Shown in pieces: positions 35,094 to 42,690 of a stretch of DNA of 43,369 nucleotides. The stretch comes from Verrucomicrobiaceae bacterium UBA2429. GTDB taxonomy: Bacteria; Verrucomicrobiota; Verrucomicrobiia; Verrucomicrobiales; Verrucomicrobiaceae. The notes below the pieces were generated by a model that was given only the letters and a program-made list of their open reading frames with translations, had not been told where the DNA came from and ran no database searches. The first letter of the stretch is position 1; every line of letters begins with the position of its first letter. The stretch is taken from contig DDQZ01000095.1 in NCBI GenBank assembly GCA_002343505.1, positions 1 to 43,369 of the forward strand, in the 5' to 3' direction. The translations under genes were made by a program, and so were the position numbers.

Positions 35094-35117
35094 TGAGCGC
35101 GAGTCTATTCGCGCTCA
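35094..35117 (-). repeat. hairpin holding the rsmH stop codon in its loop
   Basis: TGAGCGCGA (35094-35102) and TCGCGCTCA (35109-35117) form a perfect 9-bp stem. The six-base loop contains the rsmH stop codon (35105-35107). It sits at the boundary between rsmH and the TIGR03790 gene, 66 bases before the latter. No U run follows. It may be a weak terminator or an mRNA processing or stability element separating the housekeeping pair from the secreted-protein pair. Confidence 0.45.
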
Positions 35118-36172
35118 AGAGCGCCTGCGCTCCCCGCCGCCACAGCCCAGCGCAGCTTGGCGGGACTCGCGCGCGGGTTGTCGCGGATTTCCTGCGGTGA
35201 AGGGCGGATCACCTCGTCATTGACGGCGCTGAAAACCCCGCCGCGCAGACCGTCGCGGAACACATGCTTCACGCGCCGGTCCTCGCCGGAGTGAAAGGTG
35301 AGGATGGCCACGCGCGCACCCGGACGCAGACAGGCTGGCAGTTGCCTGAGAAAAGTGTCGAGCGCCTCGAACTCCCCGTTCACAGCGATGCGCAGAGCCT
35401 GGAAGACGCGGCGCACCGCAGCCTCGCGCTCCCTCTCATCCAGCCGCCCCGGCAAAGCTCCGCGCACTGCCTCCGCCAGCGCGCGGGTGCTGGCGTGATC
35501 CCTTCCGGCGAGAGCGCGCGCGAGCAGCACCGCGTGGCGCTCGTCGGCGTTCTCCTCCAGGATTTCCGCCAGCTTTTCCACGGGAAGCTTTTGCAGCAGA
35601 TCGCGCGCGGAGACACCGCGCAGGGGATTCATGCGCATGTCCAGCGGGCCGTCGTGCTTGAAGCTGAATCCGCGCGCGGGATTGTCGAACTGCATCGAGG
35701 AGCAGCCCAGGTCCGCCAGCAGCACATCCGCGCCATCACACCAGCCCATCTCCGCCAGCGCGCGCGGCAGGCCCGCGAAGCTCATGCGCCTGACCAACAG
35801 CGCGTCCTCCCCGCAGCCGCCAGCGCGCAGCCGCGCTTCGGCGCGGACAATCTCGATGGGATCCTGGTCTAGCGCGAGCAGGGCGCCTCCGGGTTGCACC
35901 GCTTTCAGCAGCGCTCCGGCGTGGCCGCCGTGGCCGAGCGTGCAGTCCACCGCGCGCTCGCCGGGCCGCGGCGCCAGCACATCCAGGATTTCCCGCAAAA
36001 GGACCGGCACATGCTGGCCGGCGGGCGTTTTTCCCGCCGCGCGCACCTTCGCCACGGTCTCCGCATGGAGTTCGGGGTTCAGCTCCTTGTATTTATCCTC
36101 AAACCGGCGCGGATTCTTCCCCGGATAACGCGGGCGGCGGCGGTGCGGAGCTGGGTTTTCCGGCTCGCTCAC
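35105..36172 (-). CDS. rsmH: 16S rRNA m4C1402 methyltransferase RsmH
   Basis: S-adenosylmethionine-dependent N4-methyltransferase acting on C1402 of 16S rRNA, 355 residues. The RsmH core is clear: HVPVLLREILDVLAP, the SAM motif DCTLGHGGHAGALL, LLADLGCSSMQFDNPARGFSFKHDGPLDMRM and TFHSGEDRRVKHVFRD. Unusually, about 50 residues precede the core, basic and proline-rich (RRRPRYPGKNPRRFEDKYKEL); most RsmH proteins start within about 10 residues of HxPVL. The start is a GTG at 36172 overlapping the stop of the MazG-like gene (GTGA). The usual division and cell-wall genes do not follow it here. Confidence 0.94.
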   Translation of the reverse strand: MSEPENPAPHRRRPRYPGKNPRRFEDKYKELNPELHAETVAKVRAAGKTPAGQHVPVLLREILDVLAPRPGERAVDCTLGHGGHAGALLKAVQPGGALLALDQDPIEIVRAEARLRAGGCGEDALLVRRMSFAGLPRALAEMGWCDGADVLLADLGCSSMQFDNPARGFSFKHDGPLDMRMNPLRGVSARDLLQKLPVEKLAEILEENADERHAVLLARALAGRDHASTRALAEAVRGALPGRLDEREREAAVRRVFQALRIAVNGEFEALDTFLRQLPACLRPGARVAILTFHSGEDRRVKHVFRDGLRGGVFSAVNDEVIRPSPQEIRDNPRASPAKLRWAVAAGSAGALERE

Positions 36173-36513
36173 AGCTCGTTGTACTTGGCGTTCGAACCGC
36201 GCGCCTTCGCCACGGGGTAGCGCGCCTCGTTGCGCTCGATCTTCTCCAGCATCGCCTGGCCGAGATTGATTCCGAGATTGTGCGCCATCTCAAAAAGCAG
36301 GATGCCCACATCGGCCATCTCGTCCTTCAACTCCGGCATCCTCTCTCTCACACGCTGCTCGATCTGGCCCTGCTGCTGCCAGACAAAATGCTGGAGCAGC
36401 TCCCCCGCCTCCGCAGTGATGGCCACAGCCATCTCCTTCGGGTCGTGAAACTGCATCCATTCACGCGCGTCGCGGAAGGCGCAAATGCGCTCGGTGATCT
36501 GCTCGATGGTCAT
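36169..36513 (-). CDS. MazG-like nucleotide pyrophosphohydrolase
   Basis: A 114-residue all-alpha protein of the MazG/dCTP pyrophosphatase type. The metal-binding pattern is visible as EAGE (Glu35 and Glu38) and, further on, DEMAD (Glu65 and Asp68), with AITAEAGELLQHFVW and LKDEMADVGILLFEM as the family blocks. Such enzymes hydrolyse non-canonical or excess nucleoside triphosphates to monophosphates, helping to clean the nucleotide pool. Its translation is coupled to rsmH by a four-base overlap. Upstream is a 318-base gene-free divergent region. The exact substrate (dCTP-like or general) cannot be read from the sequence. Confidence 0.85.
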   Translation of the reverse strand: MTIEQITERICAFRDAREWMQFHDPKEMAVAITAEAGELLQHFVWQQQGQIEQRVRERMPELKDEMADVGILLFEMAHNLGINLGQAMLEKIERNEARYPVAKARGSNAKYNEL

Positions 36514-36831
36514 CCTCCATCATGCAGGCTCATCCGCACCGGAGCAAACACTACTGAGCCGTCCGTGCGCACCGCGTCCATCCGAGCGGAGGTGGTCCGC
36601 CGGAAAGGCGGTCAATGAGGGCCGCCAGCCCGCGTGCCGCGCGGGAACCCGGAGACCGCACGGAGCGTCGTGCGGATGGTGTGCCCGTGGGAGAGATGGG
36701 GCAATCAATGGCAAAAAATCCGCGGGGCTTGAATTGTTGGTGGGAAGGCTTTAACACGACGGCTGCGGTTTTGAGCGCCCCCTTTGCGGGAGTCCCGGCC
36801 CGTGATTGCAAACTGATCCCCCAACCCCCTG
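36514..36831. other. 318-base gene-free divergent region with three hairpins
   Basis: No convincing gene lies between the MazG-like start and the nrnA start. Three GC-rich perfect stems follow one another: 36597-36611 (CCGCC/GGCGG), 36629-36645 (CCCGCG/CGCGGG) and 36656-36675 (CCGCACG/CGTGCGG). The right part (about 36700-36760) is less GC-rich and could hold the nrnA promoter. The block may be a structured leader or a small RNA, or simply GC-rich spacer. I found no tRNA, SRP RNA, RNase P or tmRNA signature in it. Confidence 0.4.
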
Positions 36832-37806
36832 ATGACCCCCCTCTCTGATATCGCCGCCATCCTGCGCGGCGCTCAACGCATCGGCATCGCCGCGCATGTG
36901 CGGCCGGATGGAGATGCCGTCGGCTCCGTGCTCGGCCTGGCGCTGAGCCTTCGCGCGCTCGGCAAGACGGTGCATGCCCTGCTGGAAGACGGCGTGCCGG
37001 AAAACCTGGCCTTTTTGCCCGGCGCGGAGACGATTCTGCAGCCGGCGGGTCCGCTGGATCTGGATGTGGCGGTGGCGCTGGACACGGCGAACTACGAGCG
37101 GCTGGGCGCGGGTGTGGTGGAGATCTTCGGCAAGGTGCCGGTGCTGGTGAACATGGACCACCACCCCACCAATCCGCTATACGGCCACCACAACCACATC
37201 GCCTCCGACGAGCCGGCTGCCGGCCAGATCGTCTATGAGCTGCTGTCGCAAAACGGCCTGCCGGTGGATGACGGGGTGCGCCAGAATCTGTTCGCGGCCA
37301 TCAGCACGGACACGGGTTCTTTCCAGTTCGCCAGCACGACGGCGCGCAGCCATGAGATCGCGGCGGAGATGATCCGCGCGGGGCTGGACATCGCCCGCCT
37401 CTCGCAACTGCTTTACCACACCTTTCCGCTGCGCCGGCTGGAGCTGCAGCGGGCGATGCTCAATGAGATGGCCTTCCGCGCGGAGGGCCGGATCGCGAGC
37501 TGGCAGCTCACGCAGGAGACGCAGCAGCGCTGCGGGGTGCGCCCCGGTGACACGGAGGGTCTGATAGACACCCTGCGCATGATTGACAGCGTGGTCAGCG
37601 CGGTGGTCTTCGAGGAGCTGAAGGACGGCAAGGTGCGCGTGAGCGCACGCTCGAAGGACAGCCGCCTGGATGTGTCCGCGGTGTGCGGGCAGTTCGGCGG
37701 CGGCGGGCACCGCATGGCTGCCGGCGCGCGCCTGCCGGGTCCGATCCCTGCGGCGGCGGAAACTTTTCTCCAAGCACTCGAGCATGAAGTCCGACGACTC
37801 TCTTAA
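36832..37806 (+). CDS. nrnA: DHH family phosphoesterase, NrnA-like oligoribonuclease/pAp phosphatase
   Basis: A 324-residue DHH/DHHA1 phosphoesterase. Motifs are AAHVRPDGDAVGS (metal-binding Asp in RPDGD, 24-28), VALDTANYERLG, NMDHHPTNPLYG (DHH at 109-111), ISTDTGSFQFAST and the DHHA1 substrate loop GGGGHRMAAGARLPG near the end. Proteins of this size and layout degrade short RNA oligonucleotides (nanoRNA) and dephosphorylate 3'-phosphoadenosine 5'-phosphate. The gene overlaps truB by 23 bases, and nrnA-truB is a frequent pairing in bacteria (often with rbfA upstream, which is not present here). The start ATG at 36832 follows a 318-base spacer. Confidence 0.92.
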   Translation: MTPLSDIAAILRGAQRIGIAAHVRPDGDAVGSVLGLALSLRALGKTVHALLEDGVPENLAFLPGAETILQPAGPLDLDVAVALDTANYERLGAGVVEIFGKVPVLVNMDHHPTNPLYGHHNHIASDEPAAGQIVYELLSQNGLPVDDGVRQNLFAAISTDTGSFQFASTTARSHEIAAEMIRAGLDIARLSQLLYHTFPLRRLELQRAMLNEMAFRAEGRIASWQLTQETQQRCGVRPGDTEGLIDTLRMIDSVVSAVVFEELKDGKVRVSARSKDSRLDVSAVCGQFGGGGHRMAAGARLPGPIPAAAETFLQALEHEVRRLS

Positions 37807-38512
37807 CGGCGTTCTCCTGGTGGACAAGGGGCCGGACATGACGAGCCACGACGTGGTGGCGGTGGCCAGGCGCTGCCTGCGCACCAAAAAGATCGGCCAC
37901 TGCGGCACGCTGGACCCGATGGCAACCGGAATGCTGATCCTGGTCATCGGCACCGGCACCAAGCTGCAGGATCTGCTGATGAGCGAGGACAAGGAATACA
38001 CGGGCAGTCTCAAGCTCGGTGTGACCACCAGCACGCAGGACCGCGAGGGGGAGGTGCTTGAGGAGAAACCCGTGCCCGCTTTCACGGCGGACGAGATCCA
38101 GGCCGCCTTCGATGCTTACAAGGGCGACTTTTACCAGACGCCGCCGATGGTCAGCGCGGTGAAGATTGACGGCGTGCCGCTCTACAAACTGGCGCGCCAG
38201 GGCAGGGAGGTGGAGCGCAAGCCGCGCTTCGTTCGCGTCTATGACGCGCAGATCACCCGCGCGGAGCCGCCGGATGTGGACTTCCGCGTGGTGTGCAGCA
38301 AGGGCTTTTATGTGCGCACCTACGCGCACGACATCGGCCAGAAGCTCGGCTGCGGCGCGCATCTGACCGCGCTGCGCCGCACCCGCAGCGGGCACTTCAA
38401 GTTCCAGCCCGGCAACCACACCAACTTCGGCGCGCTCAAGGAGGGCAGGCGGGACGAGGTGCTGGCGGCGATGATGAGCCTGTACGATGTCTCCAAGCTG
38501 CGGGGGGCGTAG
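37784..38512 (+). CDS. truB: tRNA pseudouridine(55) synthase TruB
   Basis: A 242-residue enzyme that makes pseudouridine 55 in the T loop of tRNAs. It has the catalytic Asp44 in GHCGTLDPMATGML, the opening NGVLLVDKGPDMTSHDVV, the block YTGSLKLGVTTSTQDREGEV, the TPPMVSAVKIDGVPLYKLARQG motif and FYVRTYAHDIGQKLG. It is shorter than E. coli TruB (about 314 residues); the C-terminal PUA-like part is essentially missing, as in other short TruB forms. The start ATG at 37784 lies inside the nrnA end (23-base overlap), which supports translational coupling. An upstream frame to 37670 is antiparallel in meaning to nrnA and was rejected. Confidence 0.94.
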   Translation: MKSDDSLNGVLLVDKGPDMTSHDVVAVARRCLRTKKIGHCGTLDPMATGMLILVIGTGTKLQDLLMSEDKEYTGSLKLGVTTSTQDREGEVLEEKPVPAFTADEIQAAFDAYKGDFYQTPPMVSAVKIDGVPLYKLARQGREVERKPRFVRVYDAQITRAEPPDVDFRVVCSKGFYVRTYAHDIGQKLGCGAHLTALRRTRSGHFKFQPGNHTNFGALKEGRRDEVLAAMMSLYDVSKLRGA

Positions 38513-38517
38513 GCTGG

Positions 38518-39273
38518 TCACTCCTCGATGTCGCCGCTGCGGGCGATTTTGATGAACACGTCCTCAAGGGAGTTTTCGGCGAACTTTTGGACGATCTGCG
38601 CGGGGGTGCCTTCGGCGACGATGCGGCCTTTGTGCAGGAAGATGACGCGGTCGCAGACCTCCTCGATGTCGCGCATGTTGTGGCTGGTGTAGAGGATGCT
38701 GGTGCCGCGCTCGGCCTGGACTCGGCGGACGACTTTGCGGACTTTGTCGGCGATGTCGGGGTCGAGGCTGGCGGTGGGTTCGTCGAGCATGAGCAGCTCG
38801 GGGTCGTTGAGGAAGGCCTTGCAGAGGTTCACGCGGGTGGACTCGCCGGCGGAGAGGCGGCCGGTGACGTGGTGGGAGAGGTGCGGGATTTCCAGCATCT
38901 CGAGCAGGGAGGCGATTTTGTTTTTGGCGTCGCGCACGCCGTAGATGCGGGCGAAGACGAGCAGGTTTTGCCAGACTTTGAGATTGCCGGGCAGGCTGAC
39001 GTAGGCGGAGGAAAAGTTCGCGCGCTGGAGGATTTCGATGCGGTGCTTGTGCAGGGGTTTGCCGAAGGCGGACAGCTCCCCCGAGGTGGGCAGGGTGAGT
39101 CCGAGCATGCAGTTCATGGCCGTGGTCTTGCCCGCGCCGTTGGCGCCGAGCAGGCCGAGGATCTCGCCCTTGTGCAGCCGGAGCGAGAGCCGGTCCAGCG
39201 CCTTCACGCCGTCGAACTCCCGGGTGAGTTCGCGGGCTTCGAGGATGACTTCGCGGGGGTCGGCGTCGGGCAT
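38518..39273 (-). CDS. ABC transporter ATP-binding protein (ABC-2 type)
   Basis: A 251-residue ATPase with Walker A GANGAGKT, signature LSAGESTR, Walker B LLMLDEP and the switch histidine in YTSHN. The sequence type (REFDGVKALDRLSLRLHKGEILGLLGANGAGKTT, then LEDVFIKIARSGD at the end) fits exporters of the ABC-2 class (drug, polysaccharide or lipid export). No permease gene is beside it: downstream is truB on the opposite strand with only a five-base gap. The partner must therefore be encoded elsewhere. The ATG at 39273 is preferred; the frame is open to 39474, but that part is weakly conserved-looking and would overlap the divergent gene. Confidence 0.88.
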   Translation of the reverse strand: MPDADPREVILEARELTREFDGVKALDRLSLRLHKGEILGLLGANGAGKTTAMNCMLGLTLPTSGELSAFGKPLHKHRIEILQRANFSSAYVSLPGNLKVWQNLLVFARIYGVRDAKNKIASLLEMLEIPHLSHHVTGRLSAGESTRVNLCKAFLNDPELLMLDEPTASLDPDIADKVRKVVRRVQAERGTSILYTSHNMRDIEEVCDRVIFLHKGRIVAEGTPAQIVQKFAENSLEDVFIKIARSGDIEE

Positions 39274-39344
39274 GAGGGCGCGCAGACTCGCCGCAAACGC
39301 CCGCTTTGCAACCGCGCCGCCCCGCCTTCTCAACTCCGCGAAAG

Positions 39345-39392
39345 CGCGCGCCTCCAGGGCTGATTCGTCCGTTGACAGGCCGGAGGCGCGCG
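39345..39392. promoter_or_regulatory. 11-bp inverted repeat with a TTGACA box in its loop
   Basis: CGCGCGCCTCC (39345-39355) and its exact reverse complement GGAGGCGCGCG (39382-39392) flank a 26-base loop that contains TTGACA (39372-39377), the consensus -35 hexamer for the plus strand. It lies in the 180-base gap between the divergent ABC and PilZ-like genes. No good -10 box is seen 17 bases on (TTGGTT). It may be an operator or a structured leader. Confidence 0.4.
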
Positions 39393-39453
39393 GCTTGGTT
39401 TGCGCCAGTGACGCGGTTTCCCGCGTGGTCGGTTCAAAGCTTCCCTTCGACTT

Positions 39454-39855
39454 ATGGCGCAGCACAGCCAGCACAAACAGGACTCATCCCCAGCCTGCCA
39501 TGGCGGGGGCGGGCAGACCATCGTCGAATTGTGCCGCAGCACGGACAGCGGCCTCGTTTTCTGGTCCCGCCAGCGCTTTGAGATCGGCTCCGAGCTGCAA
39601 ATCCGCATCCATCGCGGCGCGCTGCCAGGTTTTGCGGCCAAGCAGATCGCCGAGGAGTCCGACTGGGTGACGGTGCGCGGCTTCGTGGTCGAATGCCCCG
39701 CGATGCGCAGGCAGGACGGCTCGCACGGCTTTCAAGTCTCACTCCTGCTGGACGCGGCGCTGATTGCCCCAATACCCCGCCGCCCCAGGCGCGCGCGGCT
39801 GCTGCCCAGGATGAACACGCGCTTCGCCGGCCTGGCGCGTCCCGGTTTGAACTGA
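39454..39855 (+). CDS. small PilZ-like protein (tentative)
   Basis: A 133-residue protein. The middle (GSELQIRIHRG, then WVTVRGFVVECPAMRRQDGSHGFQVSLLLD) follows the strand pattern of PilZ-like barrels. The usual RxxxR and D/NxSxxG c-di-GMP contacts are not clearly present, so binding of c-di-GMP is doubtful. The C-terminal 30 residues are very basic (RRPRRARLLPRMNTR). It is 60 bases upstream of a histidine kinase gene on the same strand and may be co-transcribed with the two-component pair. It could equally be an unrelated verrucomicrobial small protein; I recognise the fold only weakly. Confidence 0.55.
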   Translation: MAQHSQHKQDSSPACHGGGGQTIVELCRSTDSGLVFWSRQRFEIGSELQIRIHRGALPGFAAKQIAEESDWVTVRGFVVECPAMRRQDGSHGFQVSLLLDAALIAPIPRRPRRARLLPRMNTRFAGLARPGLN

Positions 39856-39915
39856 GCGCTGTGGCGCGGATGCGTGGCAAAGACGGGCTTGGCACGGGCG
39901 GGGGTTGCCGCCAGC

Positions 39916-41898
39916 ATGAGCGCTGTGTCTCCCCGTGTCCTCATCCTGATGCTCATGGCATCCGGCGCGCCGTCTTTGCGCGCGGCGGACGAGGCGATCA
40001 CGACTTGGAATCCGCTGCGGCTGATGGCTGAAAAAGCCGGGCTGCGCGCGCGTATCGAGGAGGGCGCGCGCAGGCTCGCCGCCATGCCGGAGGCGCGCGT
40101 CGTGGCGCAGTCGCACGGGCGCGTCGGCTTTCACGGCAGGGCGGCAGCGCCCGCCTGGGTCGTGCTTGATCTGGGAATAGTGGCGACGCCGGACGAGGTG
40201 GTGCTGCTGCCGGCGCGTGTGAGCGACCCCGCGCCGGACGACGCGGTGGGCGGCTTTCCTCCTGATGTGAAGTGCCTGCTCTCGGTGTCGGGAGCGCAGG
40301 GCTCCTTCCAGACGATGCAGGAGTGGGCGGAGGCGTCGGGCGGAGCGGGCGTGCGCCTGGATTTGCTGCGCCTGCGCAACTCCGGGGCTCTGGCGGGGCG
40401 CTTTCTGCGCATCGAGGTCAGCGGCGGCAGGCTCAGGGGGCGCAGCCGGTTCTTCTCCCTCGGCGAGGTGTGGGTGCTCAAGGACGGGGTCAACCTGGCC
40501 CTCGGCGCGCCGGTGACAAGCAGCGCGTCCATTGACAACCCGCCGCGCTGGACGGCGGCGAACCTGACGGATGGCTTCATCTGGTGCGGCGGCACGACGG
40601 GCACGGAGCGCTCGCCGAAAAACGGCTTCCATAGCCGCATTGAGTCCGCGCCGGAGGCGGCGCCGAAGTGGGTGGAGGTGGTTTTAAATACGCCGGTGTC
40701 TGTGGAGGAGGTGCGCCTGGTGCCCGCGCGGCCGGCGGACTTCGCGGATGTGACGGGCTTTGGTTTCCCGCCGGAGTTCCAGGTGCTGGCCTGGGCGGAT
40801 GACTCGCCGGATGAGAAGCCTGTGGTGGTCTTTGACACGGGCGGCGCGGGCTTTGCCAATCCAGGCGATGCCACGGTCTGTCTGCCCGCCCATGGTGTGA
40901 AGACGCGGCGTGTGCGCGTGGTGGCCGGCAGATTGTGGCGGCGCACGTCGGACTACATCTTCGCGCTGGCCGAGATGCAGGTCATGTCGGCGGGCAGGAA
41001 CGCGGCGCTGGGCCGCGAGGTGAGGTTCAGCGACATCGTCGAGAGCGCCTCATGGACGCCGGGGGCGCTGGTGGATGGCTTTGGCAGCCAGCGTGAATTG
41101 ATGGAGGTGCCGCGCTGGCTGGATGAGATGGAAAGCCGCGCGGCGCTGGAGGCGGCGCTGCTGCCCGCGCGGGCGCGGCTGGCCATGCTGGAGATCGCGC
41201 ACCAGCGGCTGCTCTGGCGCGGCGCGCAGATGCTCGTGCTCGCGGCGCTTTTCGGCGCGGCGGCGGCGGTGGTTTTCATTTTGCTGCATCAAAGGCGGGC
41301 GCGGGCGGAGCTGCGCGCGCGCATCGCGCGGGACCTGCATGACGAGATCGGCAGCCAGCTCAGCCACCTGGCCCTGCTGGCCGAGACGGGGGGCTCGCGG
41401 GCCGGGGAGGCGCTGCGGGAGATCGCCAGCGGCGCGCGCGAGACTCAGCAAGCGATGCGTGACCTGGTGTGGCTGCTGGAGCCGGGAAGCGCTGACCCGC
41501 GCGACCTGCACGCGCGGTTGCGCGGCCTCTGCCGGCAGATGCTGGAGCCGGCCATCGCCGAGGTCACCGTGGAATGCGCGGGCGCGCCTCCCGCGCGTCA
41601 ACTGCCTCTGGAGTGGACGCGGGATGTGCTGCTCTTTGTCAAAGAGGCGCTGGGCAACTGCGCACGCCACAGCCGCGCGCGCCGGGCGCGGGTGGGCATG
41701 ACATGGTCCCCCGGGTTCTTTGAGTGGAGCCTTCACGATGATGGCGTTGGTTTTGACGAAAAGTCCCCCGCCTTTCAACCCGGCGCCGGCCTGCGCAACC
41801 TGCGCCAGCGCGCCGCCTTCCTCAAAGGCGCCGCCGTCATCGAGAGCGCGCCCGGCGCGGGCGCGTGCGTTCGTTTGCGCGCCCCGCTCCCGCGTTGA
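39916..41898 (+). CDS. sensor histidine kinase with two periplasmic galactose-binding-like domains
   Basis: A 660-residue NarL-type sensor kinase. A signal peptide (MSAVSPRVLILMLMASGAPSLRA) is followed by two related beta-sandwich units of the F5/8 type C (discoidin, galactose-binding-like) kind, about 80-210 and 250-380. Shared patterns are WVVLDLG..EVVLLPAR..GFPP and WVEVVLN..EVRLVPAR..GFPP, each ending in EVWVLKDG or EMQVMSAG. A membrane helix lies at about 437-458. The HisKA_3 box RDLHDEIGSQLSHL carries His475, and an HATPase domain has KEALGNCARHS and HDDGVGF. It probably senses an extracellular glycan or envelope state and phosphorylates the regulator encoded 23 bases downstream. A GTG at 39874 would extend it by 14 residues. 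Confidence 0.88.
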   Translation: MSAVSPRVLILMLMASGAPSLRAADEAITTWNPLRLMAEKAGLRARIEEGARRLAAMPEARVVAQSHGRVGFHGRAAAPAWVVLDLGIVATPDEVVLLPARVSDPAPDDAVGGFPPDVKCLLSVSGAQGSFQTMQEWAEASGGAGVRLDLLRLRNSGALAGRFLRIEVSGGRLRGRSRFFSLGEVWVLKDGVNLALGAPVTSSASIDNPPRWTAANLTDGFIWCGGTTGTERSPKNGFHSRIESAPEAAPKWVEVVLNTPVSVEEVRLVPARPADFADVTGFGFPPEFQVLAWADDSPDEKPVVVFDTGGAGFANPGDATVCLPAHGVKTRRVRVVAGRLWRRTSDYIFALAEMQVMSAGRNAALGREVRFSDIVESASWTPGALVDGFGSQRELMEVPRWLDEMESRAALEAALLPARARLAMLEIAHQRLLWRGAQMLVLAALFGAAAAVVFILLHQRRARAELRARIARDLHDEIGSQLSHLALLAETGGSRAGEALREIASGARETQQAMRDLVWLLEPGSADPRDLHARLRGLCRQMLEPAIAEVTVECAGAPPARQLPLEWTRDVLLFVKEALGNCARHSRARRARVGMTWSPGFFEWSLHDDGVGFDEKSPAFQPGAGLRNLRQRAAFLKGAAVIESAPGAGACVRLRAPLPR

Positions 41899-41921
41899 GA
41901 CTCCAGGCCACCCTTTCGAAA

Positions 41922-42572
41922 ATGAGCGACTCTTCAGACTGCCTACGCCTTTGGATCATCGAAGACCACCGCGCGCTGCGCGAGTCCCTGCTCGCCGCGC
42001 TGCTGTCGGCGCGGCCTGCCTGGCAGGGCAGGGGATTCCCTGGCTGCGAGGACGCGCTGTCCCTTCCGGCGGGGCGCGCGCCGGATGTCATCCTCCTTGA
42101 TCTCGGCCTGCCCGGCATGGGCGGCCTGGAGGGTCTGCCAAAGCTCAAAACACGCTGGCCCGAATCCGAGATCGTTGTCTTCACCGTTTTCGACGACTCG
42201 GAAAAAATTTACTCCGCCATCTGCGCCGGCGCCTCCGGCTATCTGCTCAAGTCCGAGAGTCCCGCCGGAGTCATCCGCGCGGTCGAGGAGGTGCGCCAGG
42301 GCGGCTCGCCCATGCATCCGCAGGTGGCGCGCAAGGTGCTGGAGCGTCTTGGCGGAGTCCGGCGCGCCCGCACCGGCACCACCCTCTCCGAGCGCGAGCG
42401 CGGAGTGCTGGAGAAAATGGTCGAGGGCCTCACCAAAAAGGAAATCTCCGCCGCGCTCGACCTCAGCATCCACACGGTGGACAACTACCTGCGCCGCATC
42501 TACCGCAAGCTCCACGTCAACACCATGCAGGGAGCCGTGGCTCGAGCATTGAAGGACGGGCTGGTCGGGTAG
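41922..42572 (+). CDS. LuxR/NarL family response regulator
   Basis: A 216-residue regulator. The receiver domain has acidic Glu14-Asp15 (IIEDHRALR), phospho-acceptor Asp60 ([11 protein letters not shown]), the switch Thr in VFTVFDD and the conserved Lys in YLLKSES. The C-terminal helix-turn-helix of the LuxR type has [43 protein letters not shown]. It is the cognate partner of the HisKA_3 kinase just upstream. Target genes are unknown. The ATG at 41922 is preferred to an earlier in-frame start at 41865 that lies inside the kinase gene. A possible terminator with a run of eight T overlaps and follows its stop codon. Confidence 0.93.
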   Translation: MSDSSDCLRLWIIEDHRALRESLLAALLSARPAWQGRGFPGCEDALSLPAGRAPDVILLDLGLPGMGGLEGLPKLKTRWPESEIVVFTVFDDSEKIYSAICAGASGYLLKSESPAGVIRAVEEVRQGGSPMHPQVARKVLERLGGVRRARTGTTLSERERGVLEKMVEGLTKKEISAALDLSIHTVDNYLRRIYRKLHVNTMQGAVARALKDGLVG

Positions 42573-42599
42573 CTTTCGAGCGGGACGAGGCTTTTTTTT
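42571..42599 (+). terminator. probable intrinsic terminator after the response regulator
   Basis: A weak stem, AGCTTT paired with GAGGCT (two G-U pairs), begins at the TAG stop and is followed directly by eight T residues (42592-42599). The T run is clear and the stem is modest. It would end the kinase-regulator transcript about 90 bases before pgk. Confidence 0.45.
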
Positions 42600-42690
42600 C
42601 ATCGGCGAAAAAATTTCCGCGATTCCCGCCTGCTTTGTGCTAGGCATCACGCCCGCCTTTCCCGGCCCCCCGGATCACCCCCTGCTCAAC

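Noticed and set aside
36514..36831. Possible SRP RNA, tmRNA, RNase P RNA or tRNA in the divergent gap
   Set aside because: None of the conserved signature strings or a cloverleaf with a T-loop could be found; only unassigned hairpins remain.
39739..40632. Minus-strand open frame across the PilZ-like and kinase genes (297 codons)
   Set aside because: It is rich in Arg, His and Gln, overlaps two plus-strand genes and has no motif.
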